A stretch of DNA of 10,661 nt from assembly GCA_025349905.2 (NCBI GenBank), contig MU625145.1, positions 1 to 10,661 on the forward strand, written 5' to 3'. A program made the position numbers and the translations under genes. Below are positions 6,072 through 10,661 of the stretch, piece by piece; position 1 is the first letter of the stretch, and every line of letters starts with the position of its first letter. The notes under the pieces are model-generated. The model worked only from the letters and a program-made list of their open reading frames with translations. It was not told the DNA's origin and made no database searches. The stretch is from Blastocladiella britannica. Taxonomy: Eukaryota > Blastocladiomycota > Blastocladiomycetes > Blastocladiales > Blastocladiaceae.

Positions 6072-9000
6072 TCAGGCGGTACTCTGCGACATGGAGGCGG
6101 TCAACGATGACGACGACTGCGACTGCGACTGCGACGACGGCCCACGCACTACCGCTTCCCGGTACTCCTGCGCCGTAAACACCTCGGCGATCCGCTTGCT
6201 CAGCGCCGGCGTGACCTTTTTCCTACCGAGCAACCCTTGCTCCTTCTCCACTGCATCGCAAAGATCCGACAAGAAAGTCGGCCGATCTGACTCGGGAATC
6301 TGCTGGTACGCATCATACAAACTTGCGTTTTTCTATTTATGAGCACTCTGACACACTAAGAATAAAAAAAAAATGGATAGACGTACCTAGCAGGCGTCTC
6401 GAAATGACGCACCAAGAACCGCGCCTTCTCCGACGATACCCCCTGGACCGTCATCAGCATCCGGGTAAAGATATCCCGAAGTTGCACATTGCTTGATTTG
6501 CCCGAAAACCCATTGAGCATCGCCATGGTGATGTGCGGCGCCACCGCACACTGGGCAATGGCTCCGGGGCGATACTGCGCGGTAGCCAACTGGTCGGGGG
6601 TCATCGGCACAAGCACGCGGCGTACGGGGTCCACGGTCCCTTCGCGCCGCAGTTTCACCCACAAGGCGCGGTCGGGCACGTCGGTTGGGCGCAGATAGTA
6701 CAGCGGGCGGCCACGCCATAATTGGGAAATCAGGCGGGTGGTCTGCGCGAGCATGTCGACCGTCTCTTCGTCGCTGCGCGTCACGTGTAAGTTGAAGTCG
6801 GACCAGGCGATCGTCTGCGACTTGGCGGTCTGTACCGCCTTCACCATCACACTGTCGCGCTGGTGGTGAATCGCATGGTACTGCGACTCTTCCACTATGT
6901 ACAGCCGGTTGGCCAGGCCCGAGCCCTCCATGCGCCATTTCTGCTCGACCCAACGGTTGTCACGAATGCTGGTGACCAAGTCGTCGATGCGTTTGCGCTA
7001 AATTTGCCCAAAAAGTTAAGTTCTGGATCAAAGAAAAAGGCGACAGAAAAATAAGCAGTACCTCGGCAATATAGTCCAACAGAACCAACCCGCTACTCCC
7101 CGTCGTGCTCCCTTTAGGCCGCACCGCCCACACCATATCGCCCACGGGCAGCGGCATCGTCTCCACCATGACCCCCTCGCGCACCAAAGCCCGCTGAAAG
7201 AACTCGCGGTCTTTGCGCGAGTGCTCGCGAACGTCCAGCACCAGGACCACCTCAAACGAGTCGGGCGGGAGTACCTGCACGGGCTGCGGCGGCCACGGCG
7301 CGAGTTCGGGGAGCGGGGACTCGGTGATGTCCAGAAACACGTTGCCGTCCACTGGTCGGGGCTGGGGTGGGGGTGGTTGCGAAAGTGGTGGAGGAGGTGG
7401 AGGAGGTGGGGCAGTTCTTGTCAGTGCGGGTACCGTGGCTGCTCGCGGTAAAGCGGTTGCTCGTGGCATGGCCGCTGACATGGTGGTTGCTGCTGCTGCG
7501 CTTGCCAAGGGCGCAACAGCGGGCAGCGGCGGCGGTGGTGGTGGTGGCGGCGGTAAAGGATGCCGACTCCGCACACTAGAAGGGACGGGCGGCGGCCGAA
7601 CAGAAGCACTGCCGCGATCTGGAGGAGCCGTGGTAAGGGAGGTGTCGGGATCGGCGGCAAGGCTCCAATGCTGGCCTCGACTAGCGCCGGGAAGTGGGTG
7701 GTGCAAGTCCAATGCCGACAATGCCCCCACATGTCCGATCCGAGGTTTCGTGGGCCCGGCGGCACGAGGAGGAGGGCCTGGCGCAAGAGACATCGTCATC
7801 GTCGGCGGTGGTGGTGGTGGTGGTGGGGCAGTTGTTCTGGTCGGACCAGCACCAGCACCGTCCTCATCATCGGTTTCGGCATCAGAGTCGCTAAGCAAGA
7901 CAAACTCGGTGGCCGGCCGCATGGTGGCGGTGGGTGGAAGTCGGGTAGATACTCGAGTCAATGGCTGCGTAGGAGCAGGTGGCGGCGGTGGTGGTGGCGG
8001 CGGCGGAGGAGGAGGAGGAAGCATATCATCGAACAATGGCGATGGTAGCTGCCCGTCGTCGGCCACAGCTCCCAAGGGTAGGAGGTCCAGATTCAGCGAA
8101 TGTTGGTCCCATTCCAGCGAGGAACCCATGAATGGTGGAGGTGGTGGCGGCGGCGGTGGTGGGGGAGGAAGATGCGAGGAGGAGAAGCGGCTGGGCCGGG
8201 GAGACACCGTCAGCATCGCGATGGGAGTCAGGTCTAGCGCTTGGGAGCCGTCGGTCAGGTCAACCACATCAATGGCAGTGGATGGTGCTGCAGCCGACGA
8301 GGTGGGAGGAGCAACCGGCCTCGCGTCGCGAGCGGCGCCACTCACCACAGGAGCAACAACAACGATCGGTGCAACAGGGATAGGTACTACCACAGCACCA
8401 CCGCCGTCAGGAGATGCCTTCACGTCCTCCACCACAGCCTCATTTTTTTCTGCTTGTTCTTCCGCGGCGGCAATGATCCGCTCTTCCCGCCCACAAATAC
8501 GCGCAGCCTTGTACAATTTGATCGCCAACACGCGGCCCTCGTCCGTGAGCGAGTACAGCTTGGTCCCGTGCTGCACCTGGAGCATTTCGCGGCGCTCCAA
8601 GTCACGGACCGCCGAGACGGCAACGTTCCCGGACCCGCGCGAGTACCAGTCGCGGGCCAGGTCCAGGATCTCGTCACGGGCCAGCACCGGGCGAGTGTCG
8701 GCGAGCATGGCCATTAGGACCGAGCAGGCGGCGGTGCCCCAGCCGGGGATCCATTCGGCGGTCTTGCGGCGTTTGAGTGGGGGTTGCAGGTCGTCGGTGT
8801 TTGGGTCGTCCAGTTTTTTGGAGTCAACAGGAGATTGTTTGGTGGGAGTCGGGAACGCAGACGAAGAAGCGAGAGGATCGCTTTCGGCGGCAGAGCCACC
8901 AAAGAGCATGGCGGCAGCCCTGGTGGCCGATTCGGTGGCGTTTCCGATCGATCGGGCGCTGGCCGCGTCCGGTAGTGGGGTGGTTTGGAGGTGCGAAAGC

Positions 9001-9755
9001 AGATCGCTGAGCTGGCCGGCGGGTGCAGTGGCCATGCTGCTTCTGCTCGGGGTCGACAATACCGTAGAAGCCGATGCCGAGGAAGAGGAAGTGGGTGGAG
9101 TCAAGCCGGGCAGCATGCGCGGCCGTTGCGGGGCGAGGACTGCCAGACCCGTAGGCAGCCCGATTGGGGTGGCAGTGGTAGAGGTGCGGTGCGGGGTCAC
9201 GGTGTCGGTCATAAAGTCCAAAAAGTCCCCGACGGCGTCCTCGCCACCGGTGGCGAATGGGTTCCTGGATCGTCGGGCTGTTCATTTCACATGTCAGTTT
9301 TCAGGTCCAAGTGACATTAACGGAGCGAATGTACTGATGGTGGCGACCGGAGAGCCAAAGACCGAGGCAGCAGTATTGGTCTGGCGTTGACTCTGGTTGC
9401 CAGTGGCAGGGGTGCCGGGCACATGGCCATCGTCACTATCGTCGTTTTCGCCTTCTAAAGCACCAGTCAAGTCCATGGCGTTCCGCAGCTCAACCGCCTC
9501 GTCAATTAAAGTCGAGATCTTGGGCCCCACGTTCTTGACCTGCAGTTCGGCGTTGGCCCCCGATTCCAGTGGGATCGGGAACAGGGCAATGGACCGCATG
9601 GCCTTGGTCAGCGTGAAGTGGAAGTGCCCCGTCGGGTTGGCGGCCAGCACGTCCTTGAGCTTCTCGTGCAGGAACAGCACCAGGTCCTTGTTGGCCGCGC
9701 ACTTGCATTCGGGCAGCGCGGGGACTGTTGTCGCCTTGGACAGCGACGATCTCAT
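6072..9755 (-). CDS. MUS81: MUS81 structure-specific endonuclease catalytic subunit with a large proline-rich insert
   Basis: Four exons, 9755-9335, 9277-7062, 6997-6387 and 6321-6072, give 1165 aa; human MUS81 is about 550. Domains in order: N-terminal helix-hairpin-helix (about 20-90, with AMRSIALFPIPLESG and NVGPKI); a KRRK basic stretch (309-312); winged helix (about 314-399); a low-complexity segment (about 400-810) with five polyproline tracts; ERCC4/XPF nuclease (about 812-1000); and a C-terminal HhH2 (about 1055-1135, GVSSEKA, TPASLYDAY). Catalytic residues are present: LVLDVRE (D822, E825), GDMVW (D854) and ERKRIDDL (E879, D884, D885). Introns of 57, 64 and 65 nt precisely restore ERKRIDDL and TPASLYDAY. 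With an Eme1-type partner MUS81 cuts 3' flaps, replication forks and nicked Holliday junctions in the nucleus. The ATG at 9753-9755 has A at -3 and immediately precedes the conserved N-terminal domain. Confidence 0.93.
6099..6138 (-). repeat. Microsatellite encoding a Ser-Gln run at the MUS81 C-terminus
   Basis: Repeated GCGACT/GAC units on the plus strand encode SSQSQSQSSSS on the minus strand, beyond the last helix-hairpin-helix of MUS81. Three SQ pairs come from the repeat (S1146, S1148, S1150) and a fourth lies nearby (S1161). Such short-period repeats vary in length easily. Confidence 0.7.
7386..8168 (-). repeat. Five CCN-repeat polyproline tracts inside MUS81
   Basis: Runs of CCA/CCG/CCT codons encode uninterrupted prolines: 12 (8133-8168), 14 (7977-8018), 8 (7803-7826), 9 (7527-7553) and 8 (7386-7409). 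Codons are mixed rather than one triplet repeated, so the tracts look maintained at the protein level as well as expanded by slippage. On the plus strand the same bases read as polyglycine, which produces a long but spurious open frame. Confidence 0.9.
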
Positions 9756-9792
9756 TTCTTCTCTTTGGGTGGTCAACAAATAAACAAACAGA
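9756..9792. promoter_or_regulatory. Very short leader region upstream of MUS81
   Basis: Only about 30-40 bp separate the MUS81 ATG from the coding-like plus-strand sequence to the right. The strip is AT-rich; read on the plus strand it holds CAACAAATAAACAAACAG, which looks like an intron end, followed by the open frame. No TATA box or TACGTCA box is seen. Either the MUS81 promoter lies within the next gene or the sequence is joined unnaturally here. Confidence 0.3.
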
Positions 9793-10661
9793 GCTGCCCA
9801 CCCTCAGGAAGCTGGGCGCGACCAGCAACCCCCGTGGACGATCAAGGTAAGCACCATCGTCTCCGAGCCTGACCTTCGCGGCGCCCAGGCGAAGCTCACG
9901 TTCGCGACCTCCGCCGACCGCGACGCAGCACTGGTTCTCGGAACCATCAAGCTGCCAGGCTTCGCAGGCGGCCCCGAAATTTCGGCATCCGTCACGATGC
10001 CCAGCGAACCAGAACGCACGTTCCACATCGGCGACCTCCCTGTGAGCCGCTTCTCGTACAACAGGGTAACGCGCCCACCCCAGGGTCCACCAGAACAGCG
10101 ATCATGTTGGTCGACTGTGCCCTGTCAGAACTGCTCGGGTTAGCGGTAACCCTCGAGTACAGCAACAAGGTGACCGGCACAGTCCCGGTCAGTTTCCCAG
10201 ACGACGACGACGAGCCTGCCCCCACCGCGCAGGCCGGGATAACCTTCAAGACCGACACGCACCTCGGCACGGCGGCGATCCTCTCGATCCGGCACGGCCA
10301 GACGATCGCTGCCCTTGACAAGCTGGCGAACGCGGACCCGAACGGACGCATGTACGGACACGATGTCCTGTTCTTTTTGCCCGGCGAGTTTCTGGTCTCC
10401 CTCCCGGACCACACGTGGACGCTGTCCGACCTGGCGTACGACCACTCGGGCGGGTACAAGGGAACCGCAACGATCACTGCGGCCATGACGAAGGCAGGAG
10501 CGCGCGCCTGGTTCCTCCGACGCATCAAAGGCAATATGACGCTGACAGTGATCGGCAAGGACCGGCATGCCGTGATGCCAAAGTTCCGCGACCTGACCGG
10601 GTTGACGACCAATAGCAAGGTGTGGAAGCACCACGGCACGGCGTCCAGCCGGACCACCGCC
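9793..10661 (+). CDS. Partial, unrecognised protein in two plus-strand frames; runs off the window
   Basis: One plus-strand frame is open from after a TAA at 9781-9783 to a TAG at 10141-10143. It shows strong G/C third-position bias up to about 10063 (PWTIKVSTIVSEP, KLTFATSADRDAAL, TIKLPGFAGGPEI). A second frame, equally biased, is open through about 10101-10661 to the window edge (AVTLEYSNKVTGTVPVSF, GHDVLFFLPGEF, KGNMTLTVIGKDRHAV). Alternating polar and hydrophobic residues suggest beta-rich domains. It loosely recalls fungal DUF3712-type proteins, but I would not assign it. No ATG starts the first frame near its left end; in-frame ATGs exist at 9991 and, in the second frame, at 10104. No intron of credible length joins the frames, so a 1-nt indel, a sequencing error or a decayed gene is possible. 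The minus-strand frames here lack comparable codon bias. Confidence 0.5.

Noticed and set aside
6322..6334. Alternative 3' splice site TAG at about 6333 for MUS81 intron 3
   Set aside because: Using it breaks the frame and loses the conserved TPASLYDAY join; the AAG ending at 6322 restores it.
7213..9390. Very long plus-strand open frame rich in glycine and serine, antisense to MUS81 exon 2
   Set aside because: It is the mirror of the proline-rich MUS81 exon: CCN runs read as GGN on the other strand. The MUS81 frame has conserved domains and catalytic motifs; the antisense frame has none.
9992..10657. 221-codon minus-strand frame at the right edge
   Set aside because: Third-position G/C bias and plausible protein composition lie in the plus-strand frame across the same bases. 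The minus frame is rich in Cys, Arg and Ser and lacks domain character.
1..10661. tRNA, rRNA, transposon ends or mobile-element coding sequence
   Set aside because: No cloverleaf, rRNA-like block, terminal inverted repeats, transposase or reverse-transcriptase motifs were seen on either strand.

Overview
This window looks like nuclear DNA from a compact, GC-rich fungal genome. Genes lie 60-150 bp apart. Exons are GC-rich and are split by short AT-rich spliceosomal introns of 57-92 nt, with one of 262 nt. The encoded proteins are eukaryotic: MUS81, RPN5 and an Stm1/SERBP1-type ribosome factor. The degenerate ankyrin-like proteins built on a VLEWW-type motif are of a kind I associate with Blastocladiomycota (Allomyces/Catenaria-like zoosporic fungi). 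That lineage call is inference; 'fungus' is much safer.

Layout, left to right, mostly minus strand. 43-462 is a fragment of an ankyrin-like gene, apparently the C-terminal end of a truncated copy of its neighbour. 463-726 is non-coding and carries poly(A)-signal-like sites. 727-2457 is an intact intronless ankyrin-like repeat gene. 2603-4114 is a four-exon Stm1/SERBP1/HABP4-family gene (371 aa) with an expanded arginine/proline-rich repeat tail. 4256-6009 is a seven-exon gene for the proteasome lid subunit Rpn5 (447 aa). 6072-9755 is a four-exon gene for the structure-specific endonuclease MUS81. Its predicted 1165 aa is about twice the usual length, because a roughly 400-residue segment with polyproline tracts and SUMO-interaction-like motifs separates the winged helix from the nuclease. 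From about 9793 to the right edge, plus-strand reading frames with coding-like composition belong to an unrecognised protein. They have no visible start, change frame once, run off the window, and begin only about 30 bp from the MUS81 start codon.

The genes do not form one pathway. They are neighbouring housekeeping genes (translation/ribosome preservation, protein degradation, DNA repair) beside a repeat-protein family. I saw no convincing novel multi-gene system. The most notable items are the MUS81 architecture with its SIM-like and SQ motifs, a TACGTCA box at nearly the same distance from two start codons, the frequent AAG 3' splice sites, and the unexplained plus-strand reading frame at the right edge. 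All exon boundaries come from reading frame, splice signals and remembered family conservation; no alignment was run.
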